A model generated the notes under the pieces. The model did not search any database and was not told the origin of the DNA. It saw only the letters and a list, made by a program, of their open reading frames with translations. A stretch of DNA of 64,000 bases, taken from NCBI RefSeq assembly GCF_012844345.1, contig NZ_CP051625.1, positions 1,054,001 through 1,118,000 on the forward strand, given 5' to 3'. Position numbers and translations under genes: made by a program. Positions 47,560 to 57,321 of the stretch are shown in pieces. Source of the DNA: Pseudomonas sp. gcc21 (GTDB lineage: Bacteria; Pseudomonadota; Gammaproteobacteria; Pseudomonadales; Pseudomonadaceae). Each line of letters starts with the position of its first letter. Position 1 is the stretch's first letter.

Positions 47560-48282
47560 ATGCGTTCGCTGTTTATTTCAGACCTGCATTTGCAAGCCGA
47601 ACGCCCGGATATCACCCGGGCGTTTTTGCATTGCCTCGAGCAGCGTGCCAGCCAGGTTGATGCGCTCTATATTCTCGGTGATTTTTTCGAAGTATGGCTC
47701 GGCGATGATGATCCTAATCCCCTCGCCCGCGAGGTGGCTGCCGCCCTGGCCACGGTTGCTGCCAGAGGCGTGAAGATTTATCTCATGCACGGCAATCGGG
47801 ATTTTCTGCTGGGCAAACGGTTCTGTCAGGAAGCGCATTGCACCTTGCTGACAGATCCGACCGTGGTCACGCTGAATGGCGAGCCCGTATTGTTGATGCA
47901 CGGCGACAGCCTGTGTGTCGACGATCTGGGCTATATGCGTCTACGTCGCCTGCTACGAAACCCATTAAGCCTGTTCATCCTGCGTAATTTGTCACTGAAG
48001 ACCCGGCACAAGATTGGCAGGAAACTGAGATCGGAAAGCAGCGAGCAAACCCGTCAGAAAGCCGCAGATATAACCGACGTCAACCCTGACAAGGTTGTTG
48101 GGGTAATGCGTGAACACAAGGTTCGCACGCTGATTCACGGTCACACCCACCGTCCTGCTGTGCATGATATGGAAATCGACGGCCAGTCCGCCAAGCGAAT
48201 AGTGCTGGGAGATTGGGACAAGCGCGGCTGGGCATTGGAAGTGGATGAAGACGGGTATCGGCTGGAGAGTTTTCCTCTCTGA
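47560..48282 (+). CDS. lpxH: UDP-2,3-diacylglucosamine diphosphatase
   Basis: Fourth step of lipid A synthesis, at the inner membrane. It is 240 residues, a calcineurin-like metallophosphoesterase with motifs SDLHL (7-11), [18 protein letters not shown] and HGHTHRPA. It binds Mn2+. It follows ppiB by 9 bases. The 403-base stretch downstream carries repeats. Confidence 0.96.
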   Translation: MRSLFISDLHLQAERPDITRAFLHCLEQRASQVDALYILGDFFEVWLGDDDPNPLAREVAAALATVAARGVKIYLMHGNRDFLLGKRFCQEAHCTLLTDPTVVTLNGEPVLLMHGDSLCVDDLGYMRLRRLLRNPLSLFILRNLSLKTRHKIGRKLRSESSEQTRQKAADITDVNPDKVVGVMREHKVRTLIHGHTHRPAVHDMEIDGQSAKRIVLGDWDKRGWALEVDEDGYRLESFPL

Positions 48283-48290
48283 TTCCCCGG

Positions 48291-48344
48291 GGAGATTTCA
48301 CCCCACCTACGCTGGCGCGCTGTCTCGCATACATGGTGCAATGC
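48291..48344. repeat. Direct repeat copy 1 (lpxH-etfA region)
   Basis: It shares GGAGAT(t/c)TCACCCCAC, a middle GCTGTC(t/g)CGC and an end G(t/a)GCAATGC with copy 2 at 48484-48533, with small length differences in between. The origin is unknown. Confidence 0.65.
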
Positions 48345-48386
48345 CTGATATTTGCTCGGAGGCCGCGACAACCCACGCAAGCGTAT

Positions 48387-48454
48387 CCTGGGGTTGGTGA
48401 GCGCCTGCTCGCCGACAGAGTTTGGCGTAGTGCAGGCGCGCTGCCCCCCCAGGG
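48387..48454. repeat. Dispersed palindromic element, copy A
   Basis: It begins CCTGGGG and ends CCCCAGG, with GAGCGCCTGCTCG near the start and GCAGGCGCGCT near the end, so the ends and inner blocks can pair. Copy B (52407-52528) has the same blocks with ~55 more bases in the middle. Confidence 0.6.
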
Positions 48455-48483
48455 AAGGTTAGCTCCGGTGACGGGGCTCCCTA

Positions 48484-48533
48484 GGAGATCTCACCCCACG
48501 ACGACGGCCTGCTGTCGCGCGTGGAGCAATGCG
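48484..48533. repeat. Direct repeat copy 2 (lpxH-etfA region)
   Basis: Second copy of the ~50-base block described at 48291-48344. Confidence 0.65.
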
Positions 48534-48640
48534 GATCTTTGATGAAAGCGTCGAGCACCAGCTCGAGGGGTCTCGAGGGTCAGTCTGAAAGCCGCCAGGC
48601 CAGCCTAGTTACAACACAGTATAGAGATCCAGATAAACAA

Positions 48641-48668
48641 AAAAACCCGGCCACGAGGCCGGGTTTTT
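48641..48668 (-). terminator. Rho-independent terminator of etfBA
   Basis: A 12-bp stem AAAAACCCGGCC (48641-48652) / GGCCGGGTTTTT (48657-48668), loop ACGA, gives a T tract on the minus strand, 18 bases after the etfA stop. The plus-strand side is also T-rich, so it may act on both strands. Confidence 0.85.
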
Positions 48669-48685
48669 GTCACCGCTCAGCTAGC

Positions 48686-49615
48686 TTACAGCTTGCCGTC
48701 CAGCTCGGGGATGATCTGGAACAGATCACCCACCAGACCGTAGTCGGCTACCTGGAAGATCGGCGCTTCTTCGTCCTTGTTGATCGCAACGATCACTTTG
48801 GATTCTTTCATGCCGGCCAGGTGCTGGATCGCGCCGGAGATACCGACGGCGATGTACAGCTGCGGGGCAACGATCTTGCCGGTCTGACCGACCTGCATGT
48901 CGTTGGGTACGAAACCAGCGTCGACTGCGGCGCGCGAAGCGCCTACAGCAGCACCGATCTTGTCGGCCAGCTTGTACAGCATTTCGAAGTTTTCACCGTT
49001 CTGCATGCCGCGGCCGCCGGAGATGACGATCTTGGCACCGGCCAGCTCGGGACGGTCAGACTTGGCCAGCTCTTCGTTGACGAAGCTGGATACGCCGGCG
49101 TCCTGGGCAACGTCGAGGTTCTCGACGCTGGCGCTGCCGCCTTCGGCTGCAACCGGATCGAAACCGGTGGAACGCACGGTGATGACCTTGACCGCTGCGT
49201 TGGACTGCACGGTAGCGATGGCGTTACCGGCATAGATCGGACGCTTGAAGGTGTCAGCGCTTTCCACGGCGATGATCTCGGAGATCTGATCAACGTCCAG
49301 CAGGGCCGCAACGCGTGGCAGGTAGTTCTTGCCGTTGGTGCTGGCGGTGGCCAGGATGTGGCTGTAGTTCTTACCGATTTCGGCAACCAGCAGGGAGATG
49401 TTCTCCGGCAGCTGGTTGGCATAGGCAGCGTTGTCAGCCAGCAGCACCTTGCTTACGCCTTCGATCTTGGCGGCAGCATCAGCGACAGCGGAGCAGCCCT
49501 GACCAGCGACCAGTACTTCGATGTCACCGCCAATGGCTTTGGCAGCAGCCACGGTGTTCAGGGTCGAGGCAGTCAGCTCGGCGTTGTTGTGTTCAGCAAT
49601 AACCAAAATTGTCAT
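48686..49615 (-). CDS. etfA: Electron transfer flavoprotein subunit alpha
   Basis: FAD-carrying subunit that takes electrons from acyl-CoA dehydrogenases. It is 309 residues. The FAD domain in the C-half has [15 protein letters not shown], then [22 protein letters not shown] and [15 protein letters not shown]. It directly follows etfB with no gap, and divergent etfD encodes the quinone oxidoreductase partner. Highly biased codons suggest strong expression. Confidence 0.97.
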   Translation of the reverse strand: MTILVIAEHNNAELTASTLNTVAAAKAIGGDIEVLVAGQGCSAVADAAAKIEGVSKVLLADNAAYANQLPENISLLVAEIGKNYSHILATASTNGKNYLPRVAALLDVDQISEIIAVESADTFKRPIYAGNAIATVQSNAAVKVITVRSTGFDPVAAEGGSASVENLDVAQDAGVSSFVNEELAKSDRPELAGAKIVISGGRGMQNGENFEMLYKLADKIGAAVGASRAAVDAGFVPNDMQVGQTGKIVAPQLYIAVGISGAIQHLAGMKESKVIVAINKDEEAPIFQVADYGLVGDLFQIIPELDGKL

Positions 49616-50365
49616 TTAGATCACCTTGGCTTCGTTCTTGAGTTTGTCGACCAGCTCGTCTACCGACTTGACCATGATGCCGGCGCTGCGCGCGGCCGGT
49701 GCTTCAACCTTGAGGGTAGAGACGGTCGAAGTGGTGCTGACGCCCAGATCTTCCGGCTTGAGGGTCTCAAGCGGCTTCTTCTTGGCTTTCATGATGTTCG
49801 GCAGCGACGCATAGCGCGGCTCGTTCAGACGCAGGTCAGTGGTGACGATGGCCGGCAGTTTCAGATCAACGGTCTGGGCGCCGCCGTCGATTTCACGGGT
49901 TACCTTGACGCTGTCGCCTTCGACATTGACTGCCGAAGCGAAGGTGCCCTGGCCGTAGCCGGACAGCGCAGCCAGCATCTGGCCGGTCTGGTTGTTGTCG
50001 GAATCGATGGCCTGCTTGCCAAGGATGACCAGCTGGGGCTGTTCCTTGTCGACCACACCCTTGAGCAGCTTGGCGATGGACAGCGAGCTCAGCTCTTCGG
50101 TGGATTCAACCAGGATGGCGCGATCGGCACCCAGTGCCAGGGCGGTACGCAGCTGCTCCTGGGCAGCAGTCGGTCCGACCGACACAGCGACGATTTCAGT
50201 CGCCACGCCTTTCTCTTTCAGGCGCACGGCCTCTTCCACAGCGATTTCGCAGAAGGGGTTCATCGACATCTTGACGTTGGCGAGATCGACACCGGAATTG
50301 TCCGCTTTGACGCGAACCTTGACGTTGTAGTCAACGACCCGTTTAACCGCTACTAGTACCTTCAT
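49616..50365 (-). CDS. etfB: Electron transfer flavoprotein subunit beta
   Basis: It is 249 residues, binding AMP. Family segments are [39 protein letters not shown] and [19 protein letters not shown]. It forms the heterodimer with EtfA. It heads the etfBA pair, divergent from etfD; the 276-base gap must hold both promoters. Confidence 0.97.
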   Translation of the reverse strand: MKVLVAVKRVVDYNVKVRVKADNSGVDLANVKMSMNPFCEIAVEEAVRLKEKGVATEIVAVSVGPTAAQEQLRTALALGADRAILVESTEELSSLSIAKLLKGVVDKEQPQLVILGKQAIDSDNNQTGQMLAALSGYGQGTFASAVNVEGDSVKVTREIDGGAQTVDLKLPAIVTTDLRLNEPRYASLPNIMKAKKKPLETLKPEDLGVSTTSTVSTLKVEAPAARSAGIMVKSVDELVDKLKNEAKVI

Positions 50366-50641
50366 GGCATCCTCTTAGTGAATAAAACCTCGAGAGCTTC
50401 CCGTCTCCGGATAATGAAGTTAACTGGATGACCGGACGGGACCATTCAAAAAAAGCGCTTAATCATGCCGATCACCCCATGCAGGGTCAAGGCCGGGACC
50501 TTGTTCCATGGCCCGCTGTCTGAACCGCGAGCGTATGTTTGCGTTGGAGCAGCCCCGCTTGGCTGATATAATGCGCGGCTAATCGGCCCGGGATGGGCCT
50601 CGATAACTAAATCTGATCCGGCCTAGAGTAGGAGATATATA

Positions 50642-52306
50642 GTGGAACGCGAATTCATGGAGTTTGACGTTGTCATCGTCGGCGCAGGGCCGTCCGGCCT
50701 CTCCGCTGCCTGTCGCATCAAGCAACAGGCTGCTGAAAAAGGCCAGGAAGTCAGCGTCTGCGTAGTTGAAAAAGGTTCCGAGGTCGGTGCACACCTCCTC
50801 TCTGGCGCCGTTTTCGAGCCACGCGCCCTGAACGAACTCTTTCCAGACTGGAAGGAAATGGGTGCGCCTCTTAACACTCCGGTGCAGCGTGATGACATCT
50901 ATATGCTCACCAGTGAAGAAAAGGGCTACAAAATTCCCAACTTCTTTGTGCCGAAAACCATGCACAACGAAGGCAACTACATCATTTCCCTGGGCAACCT
51001 GTGCCGCTGGTTGGCTGAACAGGCCGAAAACCTCGGCGTGGAAGTCTATCCCGGATTTGCTGCCCAGGAAGCGCTGATCGATGAAAGCGGTATCGTCCGC
51101 GGCATCGTCACAGGCGACCTTGGCGTTGACCGTGAAGGCAATCCGAAGGAAGGCTTCTTCACCCCCGGCATGGAACTGCGTGCCAAGTACACCCTGTTCG
51201 CCGAAGGCTGCCGCGGCCACATCGGCAAGCAGCTGATCAACCAGTTCAAGCTCAACGACGGTGTCGATCCCCAGCACTACGGTATCGGTATCAAGGAAAT
51301 CTGGGATATCGATCCTGCCAAGCATGAAGAAGGTCTGGTCGTTCACACTGCTGGCTGGCCGATGGACATCGTGGGAAGCGAGAACACCGGCGGTTCCTTC
51401 CTGTACCACATCGAGAACAACCAGGTCGTGGTAGGTCTGATCATTGATCTGTCCTATTCCAATCCGCACCTGTCACCCTTCGATGAATTCCAGCGCTACA
51501 AGCACCACCCGGTAGTGAAGCAGTATCTGGAAGGCGGCAAGCGTGTGTCTTACGGTGCGCGTGCGATTGCCAAGGGCGGACTGAACTCTTTGCCCAAGAT
51601 GGTATTCCCTGGCGGCGCATTGATTGGCTGCGACCTGGGCACCCTGAACTTCTCCAAGATCAAGGGTAACCACACGGCGATGAAGTCGGGCATGATCGCT
51701 GCCGATGCAGTGCTGGAAGCGCTGGCAGCCGGCCGTGAAGGCGGCGACGAGCTGACAGGCTACGTTGAAAGCTTCAAAGCCAGCTGGGTCTACGACGAAC
51801 TGTTCCGCTCGCGCAACTTCGGTGCCGCTATCCACAAATACGGTGCGCTATTGGGTAACGCGTTCAACTTTGTCGACCAGAACCTGTTCGGTGGCAAAAT
51901 GCCGGTGACCCTGCATGACACCACGCCGGACTATGCTTGCCTGAAAAAGGCCTCGGAAGCTGAAAAGATCAACTATCCGAAGCCGGACGGCGTGCTGAGC
52001 TTCGACAAGCTGTCCTCGGTGTTCCTGTCGAACACTAACCATGAGGAAGATCAGCCGGTTCACCTGACGCTCAAGGATCCCAGCATCCCGATCGAGCACA
52101 ACCTGCCGCTGTACGATGAGCCAGCGCAGCGCTATTGCCCGGCTGGCGTGTACGAAGTCGTCACCAACGACGACGGTGACAAGCGGTTCCAGATCAACGC
52201 GCAGAACTGCGTTCACTGCAAGACCTGTGACATCAAGGACCCGGCCCAGAACATCAACTGGGTAGCCCCAGAGGGCACTGGCGGACCGAATTACCCCAAC
52301 ATGTAA
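50642..52306 (+). CDS. etfD: Electron transfer flavoprotein-ubiquinone oxidoreductase
   Basis: Membrane-bound FAD/4Fe-4S enzyme that passes ETF electrons to ubiquinone. It is 554 residues. The FAD dinucleotide fold is VVIVGAGPSGLSAACRI near 9-25, and the 4Fe-4S ligands lie near the C-terminus in NAQNCVHCKTCDIKDPAQNI with a further Cys in RYCPAGVYEV. The GTG start (50642) is preferred: AGGAG lies upstream (50630-50634) and the product begins MEREFMEFD, like P. aeruginosa. Terminator at 52324-52358. Confidence 0.97.
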   Translation: MEREFMEFDVVIVGAGPSGLSAACRIKQQAAEKGQEVSVCVVEKGSEVGAHLLSGAVFEPRALNELFPDWKEMGAPLNTPVQRDDIYMLTSEEKGYKIPNFFVPKTMHNEGNYIISLGNLCRWLAEQAENLGVEVYPGFAAQEALIDESGIVRGIVTGDLGVDREGNPKEGFFTPGMELRAKYTLFAEGCRGHIGKQLINQFKLNDGVDPQHYGIGIKEIWDIDPAKHEEGLVVHTAGWPMDIVGSENTGGSFLYHIENNQVVVGLIIDLSYSNPHLSPFDEFQRYKHHPVVKQYLEGGKRVSYGARAIAKGGLNSLPKMVFPGGALIGCDLGTLNFSKIKGNHTAMKSGMIAADAVLEALAAGREGGDELTGYVESFKASWVYDELFRSRNFGAAIHKYGALLGNAFNFVDQNLFGGKMPVTLHDTTPDYACLKKASEAEKINYPKPDGVLSFDKLSSVFLSNTNHEEDQPVHLTLKDPSIPIEHNLPLYDEPAQRYCPAGVYEVVTNDDGDKRFQINAQNCVHCKTCDIKDPAQNINWVAPEGTGGPNYPNM

Positions 52307-52323
52307 TTCGCTGCTGGAATCAA

Positions 52324-52358
52324 ACAAGGCCTCGCATATGCGGGGCCTTGTTGTTTTT
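52324..52358 (+). terminator. Rho-independent terminator of etfD
   Basis: A 12-bp stem (ACAAGGCCTCGC 52324-52335 with GCGGGGCCTTGT 52340-52351, one G-T pair) and loop ATAT are followed by a T-rich tail, 17 bases after the stop. Confidence 0.85.
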
Positions 52359-52406
52359 GCTGCACATCAAGCGCTCTACTACCCAGGAAGGCGCGATATT
52401 GTTTTT

Positions 52407-52528
52407 CCTGGGAGTGTCGAGCGCCTGCTCGACGCTGGGCTTGGGTTTATCAAGGCTAGCGGTCACTCACCTGAGCATCCGTGGATGGCGGATAGTTGCC
52501 GTAGCGCAGGCGCGCTACAGCCCCAGGG
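52407..52528. repeat. Dispersed palindromic element, copy B
   Basis: CCTGGG, CGAGCGCCTGCTCG, then after ~75 bases CGTAGCGCAGGCGCGCT and CCCCAGGG. Copy A at 48387-48454 has the same blocks more tightly spaced. The end lies just beyond the 3' end of the ykgJ-like gene. Confidence 0.6.
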
Positions 52529-52553
52529 TTCTACAGCAAGCGTGCGTGTTCGG

Positions 52554-52928
52554 TCAGGCCGCGACTACCGGAACGAGATCCGGATGCTCAGGGTTTGGCA
52601 GCGGGGGCAGGCCATGTCTGGCCCTGGCGCGCTGACAATGCGGGCTCTCCTGCCCTCCCTCACCGTGGTAGGGAAATTCGCGGCACGCACTGGAGCGTTG
52701 CTCATAGATATTGCAACGTACCGCACCGCCTACGGATCCCATCAATGACACACAACGCGGTTCGGGCTGATTGGTACCTTGCATGCAACTCAGATGCGGG
52801 CTTATCTGTTCCGTGAGATGGGAAGGTACACCTCCCTCCTGGGCGCTGTCCGTCTCGCCCCAGTAAAACGAAACCCTGAATGTGGCACAGCATGCACCGC
52901 AATTCAGACAGGGCGTTGTTTCGCTCAT
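52554..52928 (-). CDS. YkgJ-family cysteine-cluster protein (Zn/Fe-chelating)
   Basis: It is 124 residues. The Cys cluster reads CLNCGACCATF at the N-terminus (~7-17), with further Cys in HLSCMQGT, PRCVSL, RCNIYEQRSSACREFP. This is the pattern of PF03692 proteins thought to bind Zn or an Fe-S cluster; reaction unknown. Start ATG 52928 gives MSETTPCLNCGACC; the longer frame from 52991 is not family-like. Confidence 0.85.
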   Translation of the reverse strand: MSETTPCLNCGACCATFRVSFYWGETDSAQEGGVPSHLTEQISPHLSCMQGTNQPEPRCVSLMGSVGGAVRCNIYEQRSSACREFPYHGEGGQESPHCQRARARHGLPPLPNPEHPDLVPVVAA

Positions 52929-53336
52929 TTCATCGCGTACCTCAGGTGATTTATGGAGTGCGATTTTTACAGCGAAGCGGTCTGAACACACAAGCGAAAT
53001 TCGCGGCGAAGGGCCAAGTGTTCCAGAAAAAATTCCTGTTGCTCGCCTGGAGCCGCCGAAAACGGTTTCGATCTCCCCTCACACCTACGCCGCAACAAGC
53101 CCACCGGCTTGTCTGGCGGAGCAAGTGTCGAAAACAGGATGTTTTCGTCAAGCCCTCACGGATGGGGTAACGTCGTCCTGCGCAGTCGTGACAGCCGGTG
53201 GACGATCATACTCAACAATCGAGTCGGGCAACGTGCTGAGCTTATGACCCACTATTGACGATAAGCGAATACTCCCCCGGCCGGGTTCTGACGCGTTACT
53301 ATCAGGACAACTTCACACCAGCAAACGGACCTCTGC
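52929..53336. other. Gene-free region between the ykgJ-like gene and the esterase gene
   Basis: 408 bases in which I see no convincing gene. A 7-bp inverted repeat ACAAGCC/GGCTTGT lies at 53095-53112 without a T tract. The open frame at 52882-53247 has no recognisable family and overlaps ykgJ on the other strand. Promoters for the two divergent genes are expected. Confidence 0.45.
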
Positions 53337-54554
53337 ATGACTGAAACCGCCATCATCGCCGGCCTCGACACCCAGCGCCTGTCGCGTATAGCTGAGCATC
53401 TCGAACGGGCCTATATCACCCCGGGCCGACTTCCGGGCGCGCTGACTCTGGTTGCCCGGCGCGGCGAAATTGCTTATCTGCACGCCCAGGGACTGATGGA
53501 TGTAGAACGCAAAAAACCGGTTCAGACAGATACCCTGTTCCGTGTTTATTCGATGACCAAACCGGTGACGTCGATTGCTCTGATGCAGTTGTATGAGCAA
53601 GGTCGATTTCTGCTCGATGATCCGGTGTATAAATACATCCCTGCCTGGAAGGATCTGCGCGTCTATAAATCCGGTGTTCATCCCAATTTCATAACAGTCC
53701 CCTGCGAACGGCCCATGACCATCCGGGACCTTCTGACGCATCAATCGGGCCTGACCTACGGTTTCATGAATCGCACCAATGTCGATGCGGCCTATCGGGA
53801 ACTGAAGCTCGACGGTAACTCAGGTCTGACGCTCGAGCGCCTCGTCGATGAACTGTCGCGACTGCCTCTGGAGTTTTCACCGGGCACAGCCTGGAATTAC
53901 TCGGTGGCCACCGACATTTGCGGCTATCTGGTACAGCTGCTGTCGGGTATGAGTCTCGAATACTACTTTGCCGAGCATGTATTCAAGCCGCTGAACATGC
54001 AGGACACCTTCTTCACTGTGCCAGCCGACAAGCTGGACCGCTTTGCGGCGTGCTACCAGTACGTGCCGGGCGATCAATTCACTTTGCAGGACGACCCGCA
54101 ACATTCCCATTTTGCACGCCGACATGGCTACTTGTCCGGTGGCGGTGGCCTGGTATCCAGCATCAGCGATTACCACCGTTTCGCCCAGGCTCTGGCCAAT
54201 GGCGGCGAACTGGACGGCGCGCGGATTATCGGCCGCAAGACGCTCGAGTTCATGCGCTTGAACCATCTACCGGACAACGCAGATCTGCCCAGCGTCTCGG
54301 TTGGCGGATTCAGCGAGACGCCCTATGACGGCTCCGGTTTCGGCCTGGGGTTTTCGGTCAAGACCGATATTGCCAAATCACAGACCATCGGATCTGTTGG
54401 CGAGTACGGCTGGGGCGGTATGGCCGGCACCGCTTTTTTCATCGATCCGGTGGAGGATCTGGTCGTTATCTTCATGACCCAGCTGATACCCTCCTCTGCT
54501 TATCTGGTAAGGCAGGAACTTCGCGCGCTGGTACAGGGCGCACTGGTTGACTGA
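53337..54554 (+). CDS. Serine hydrolase, class C beta-lactamase fold (family VIII esterase type)
   Basis: It is 405 residues. The nucleophile motif S-x-x-K is SMTK (72-75) in [11 protein letters not shown], and the second motif Y-x-(N/V) is YSV (188-190) in [11 protein letters not shown]. The third is probably WGG in [14 protein letters not shown]. There is no signal peptide, so it is likely cytoplasmic and an esterase or D-aminopeptidase-like enzyme rather than an antibiotic-resistance beta-lactamase. Substrate unknown. Confidence 0.88.
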   Translation: MTETAIIAGLDTQRLSRIAEHLERAYITPGRLPGALTLVARRGEIAYLHAQGLMDVERKKPVQTDTLFRVYSMTKPVTSIALMQLYEQGRFLLDDPVYKYIPAWKDLRVYKSGVHPNFITVPCERPMTIRDLLTHQSGLTYGFMNRTNVDAAYRELKLDGNSGLTLERLVDELSRLPLEFSPGTAWNYSVATDICGYLVQLLSGMSLEYYFAEHVFKPLNMQDTFFTVPADKLDRFAACYQYVPGDQFTLQDDPQHSHFARRHGYLSGGGGLVSSISDYHRFAQALANGGELDGARIIGRKTLEFMRLNHLPDNADLPSVSVGGFSETPYDGSGFGLGFSVKTDIAKSQTIGSVGEYGWGGMAGTAFFIDPVEDLVVIFMTQLIPSSAYLVRQELRALVQGALVD

Positions 54555-54560
54555 CCCCTT

Positions 54561-54584
54561 GCCGGCGAGGCATCGCCGGCTTGT
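54561..54584 (+). terminator. Weak terminator after the esterase gene
   Basis: GCCGGCGA (54561-54568), loop GGCA, TCGCCGGC (54573-54580), then TTGT. The stem is perfect but the T tract is short. Confidence 0.5.
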
Positions 54585-54638
54585 CACACATCCAAAGGTA
54601 TCCTGACCTGCATATCGGTTTCCATTGGAGCGGCGGGC

Positions 54639-56378
54639 ATGAATCGGCGCGACTTTCTGCGAGCATCAACACTCGCGCTTGGCAGCATCGCAGTCTCTAC
54701 CGGCCTGCAAGGTGGAGTGATCCGTTCTGCCGGTTCCATCCCGCGCCAAACGGCGGACAGGGTCGCGTTTCGACATGGTGTAGCCAGTGGCGACCCTTTG
54801 CAGGACCGTTTCATCATCTGGACCCGCCTGTCGCGCCTCGACGGCCGTGATCAAGACCTTGAGGTCGGCTGGGAAGTAGCAGCTGATCCGGATTTTGAAC
54901 ACTTGCTGCACGCAGGGGCTACAGTTACCGGCCCTGCTCAGGACTATACGATCAAGGTCGATATTCTCAACCTGCAACCGGGCACCCGCTATTACTACCG
55001 GTTCAATGCCCAAGGGGTGCTCTCCCCGGTCGGCATCAGCAAAACCTTGCCGCAGGGGAATGTCAGCCAGGTGCGCTTTGCGGTGCTTTCCTGCGCGAAT
55101 TACCCGGCCGGTCATTTTCATGTGTATGCCGAAGCTGCTCGTGTTGATCAACTGGACGCAGTAGTCCATCTGGGCGATTACCTCTACGAGTACGGCGCGG
55201 ACGGTTACGCTACGGCAGACGCCGAGACACTCGGCCGAACCCTGCCGGCTGACAACGATGGCGAGCTGTTTACATTGGCGGACTACCGCAAGCGTTACGC
55301 GCTATACCGCACGGACGACGCCCTACAGGCTCTGCATGCAGCCGCTCCCTGTATCGCGGTGTGGGATGATCACGAGATCAGCAATGACACCTGGCGACAG
55401 GGTGCGCAGAACCACGGCGACGACGAAGGAGACTTCACGGCGCGCAAACGCGCTGCGCTGCAAGCCTGGTTCGAATGGATGCCGGTGCGCCCTGCCCGCC
55501 AGGATGACCAGGAAACCATCTACCGCAGTTTCGATTTTGGCAACCTCGTCAGCCTGCATATGCTCGACACCCGCCTCACAGGACGCGACCGCCAGCTGGC
55601 CTTCTCAGACTATTACGACGAGGACGGTTTCAAGGCTGCCGCTTTCAGGCGCGACACTATGGACGCGAACCGTAGCCTGCTCGGCGATGCCCAGCGCCGT
55701 TGGCTCTACGGTGCGCTGGAAGCTTCCACGTGCATCTGGCAGGTGCTGGGTCAACAGGTACTGATGGGCCGACGGCTGCTACCACGCGCGTTATTGTCCG
55801 CTCTCCAGGCCTCGCACCCCGACCTTGAGCAGACACTCCGGGAGCTGATCGAGATCAAGCGACGCCAGCTGCGCAACGACCCAGCCTTGACAGTGCAAGA
55901 GATCGAAAAAGTGAACACCCTGGTGCCCTACAGTCTCGATGCCTGGGACGGCTACGGCCACGAGCGGGAAGCGCTCCTCAGGCAGGCGCTAACACATGAC
56001 AGGAACCTCGTTGTGCTCGCCGGCGATACGCATAATGCCTGGGCCAATAATCTGATCGCCAGCGACGGCTCCCACGCTGGAGTCGAGTTTGCGACCAGTT
56101 CGGTGTCCTCGCCGGGCATGGAGCGTTATCTGAACATTCCCCGAGAGATCACTTCGCTAGTCGAGCAGGCCATCGTCACGCTCACCTCGGATGTGCAATA
56201 CGTGAATGCCCGGCAGCGCGGCTACATGATCGTTACCTTCACGCCAGAGCACGCCACAGCCGACTGGCGCTTCGTCAGCAGCGTCAAACAGCACGACTAT
56301 CACATGGACAACACGCGGCGCTTTGCGATGGCTACCGGAACGGGGCCCGACCGTCGTCATCTGGTACCAGTGGGGTAA
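54639..56378 (+). CDS. phoD: Alkaline phosphatase D (PhoD family), Tat-exported
   Basis: Phosphodiesterase/monoesterase using Ca2+ and Fe3+. It is 579 residues. The Tat motif NRRDFLRAS at 2-10 leads a ~30-residue signal. The N-terminal beta domain carries FRHGVASGDPLQDRFIIWTR, and the catalytic domain DAVVHLGDYLYEYG and VWDDHEISND-type metal motifs, with AGDTHNAW near residue 465. It releases phosphate from organic esters in the periplasm. No pho box was identified upstream. Confidence 0.93.
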   Translation: MNRRDFLRASTLALGSIAVSTGLQGGVIRSAGSIPRQTADRVAFRHGVASGDPLQDRFIIWTRLSRLDGRDQDLEVGWEVAADPDFEHLLHAGATVTGPAQDYTIKVDILNLQPGTRYYYRFNAQGVLSPVGISKTLPQGNVSQVRFAVLSCANYPAGHFHVYAEAARVDQLDAVVHLGDYLYEYGADGYATADAETLGRTLPADNDGELFTLADYRKRYALYRTDDALQALHAAAPCIAVWDDHEISNDTWRQGAQNHGDDEGDFTARKRAALQAWFEWMPVRPARQDDQETIYRSFDFGNLVSLHMLDTRLTGRDRQLAFSDYYDEDGFKAAAFRRDTMDANRSLLGDAQRRWLYGALEASTCIWQVLGQQVLMGRRLLPRALLSALQASHPDLEQTLRELIEIKRRQLRNDPALTVQEIEKVNTLVPYSLDAWDGYGHEREALLRQALTHDRNLVVLAGDTHNAWANNLIASDGSHAGVEFATSSVSSPGMERYLNIPREITSLVEQAIVTLTSDVQYVNARQRGYMIVTFTPEHATADWRFVSSVKQHDYHMDNTRRFAMATGTGPDRRHLVPVG

Positions 56379-56458
56379 AACGCAATTGCAGGACGCTATT
56401 TTATCGCCACGCGAGGAAGGGGATTATCAAGCTGTCCGTTTCAGGGTATAAGGGCGCT

Positions 56459-57316
56459 ATGAAAATCCCTAAACGAATACAACCGCTAGTAGACGACGGT
56501 CTGGTGGACGAAGTAATACGTCCGCTGATGAGTGGCAAGGAAGCTGCCGTATATGTGGTGCGCTGTGGCAGCGAGATCCGCTGCGCCAAGGTTTACAAGG
56601 AAGCCGCCAAGCGCAGCTTCAAGCAGGCCGTGCTGTACCAGGAAGGTAGGAAGGTGCGTAACTCCCGCCGCTCGCGTGCCATGGAAAAAGGCTCGAAGTT
56701 CGGCCGCAATCAGCAGGAAGAGGCCTGGCAGAACGCCGAAGTGGACGCGCTGTATCGTCTCGCACGAGCCGGCGTGCGGGTGCCCCAACCCTACGGCTGC
56801 TTCGAGGGCGTGTTGCTGATGGAGCTGGTGACCGACGACGAAGGTGGCGTCGCGCCACGCCTGAACGACATCAGCATGTCTGCCGAGCAAGCCCGGGAAG
56901 ATCATGCGATGGTGATGGAATACGTCAAACTGATGCTCTGTGAAGGGTTGGTGCATGGCGATCTGTCCGAATTCAACGTCCTGGTCGACGATTATGGTCC
57001 GGTCATTATCGACCTGCCCCAGGCGGTCGACGCTGCGGCAAATAACAATGCGCGCTCGATGCTGGAACGCGACGTGAACAACATGACCGAGTATTACGGC
57101 CAGTACGCTCCGGACCTGCTGGAGACGCGCTATGCGAAGGAAATGTGGGCCAGGTACGAGGACGGCGAACTGGAGCCCGGGACTGTCCTTACAGGCTACT
57201 TCGCCGAGAGTGAGCAAGCCGCTGATGTCGATTCGGTGGTCGAAGAAATCCGCGCTGCATTTGCCGAAGAACAGGAGCGGCAAGAGCGTATACGGGACGC
57301 CGCGGAAGAGCAGTAA
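56459..57316 (+). CDS. RIO-type serine protein kinase
   Basis: It is 285 residues. Atypical RIO1-like kinase fold: GKEAAVYVVRC (flexible ATP loop) with K44, catalytic loop VHGDLSEFNVLVDD (H166, D168, N173), and metal site IIDLPQAV (D185). PA4780-like proteins of this kind are common in Pseudomonas, but their substrates are unknown. Archaeal and eukaryotic RIO kinases act in ribosome maturation; whether that applies here is inference. It converges on arfB. Confidence 0.88.
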   Translation: MKIPKRIQPLVDDGLVDEVIRPLMSGKEAAVYVVRCGSEIRCAKVYKEAAKRSFKQAVLYQEGRKVRNSRRSRAMEKGSKFGRNQQEEAWQNAEVDALYRLARAGVRVPQPYGCFEGVLLMELVTDDEGGVAPRLNDISMSAEQAREDHAMVMEYVKLMLCEGLVHGDLSEFNVLVDDYGPVIIDLPQAVDAAANNNARSMLERDVNNMTEYYGQYAPDLLETRYAKEMWARYEDGELEPGTVLTGYFAESEQAADVDSVVEEIRAAFAEEQERQERIRDAAEEQ

Positions 57317-57321
57317 GGACC

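Larger units (their letters stand above)
48283..48640. other. Repeat-bearing intergenic region between lpxH and etfA
   Basis: About 350 bases without a credible gene. It holds two ~50-base direct repeats (48291-48344, 48484-48533), an imperfect palindromic element (48387-48454) that recurs at 52407-52528, and a 16-base block (48591-48606) that recurs at 57473-57488. It is followed by the etf terminator. Confidence 0.6.

Noticed and set aside
48521..50356. A 611-codon open frame on the plus strand opposite etfA and etfB
   Set aside because: It mirrors highly codon-biased real genes, lacks any domain, and has no ribosome site. The minus-strand frames encode clear EtfA and EtfB.
53095..53112. 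ACAAGCC/GGCTTGT inverted repeat as a terminator
   Set aside because: No T tract on either strand and no gene ending next to it.
52882..53247. 121-codon open frame upstream of the esterase gene
   Set aside because: It overlaps the ykgJ-like gene on the opposite strand, and has no family resemblance or ribosome site.
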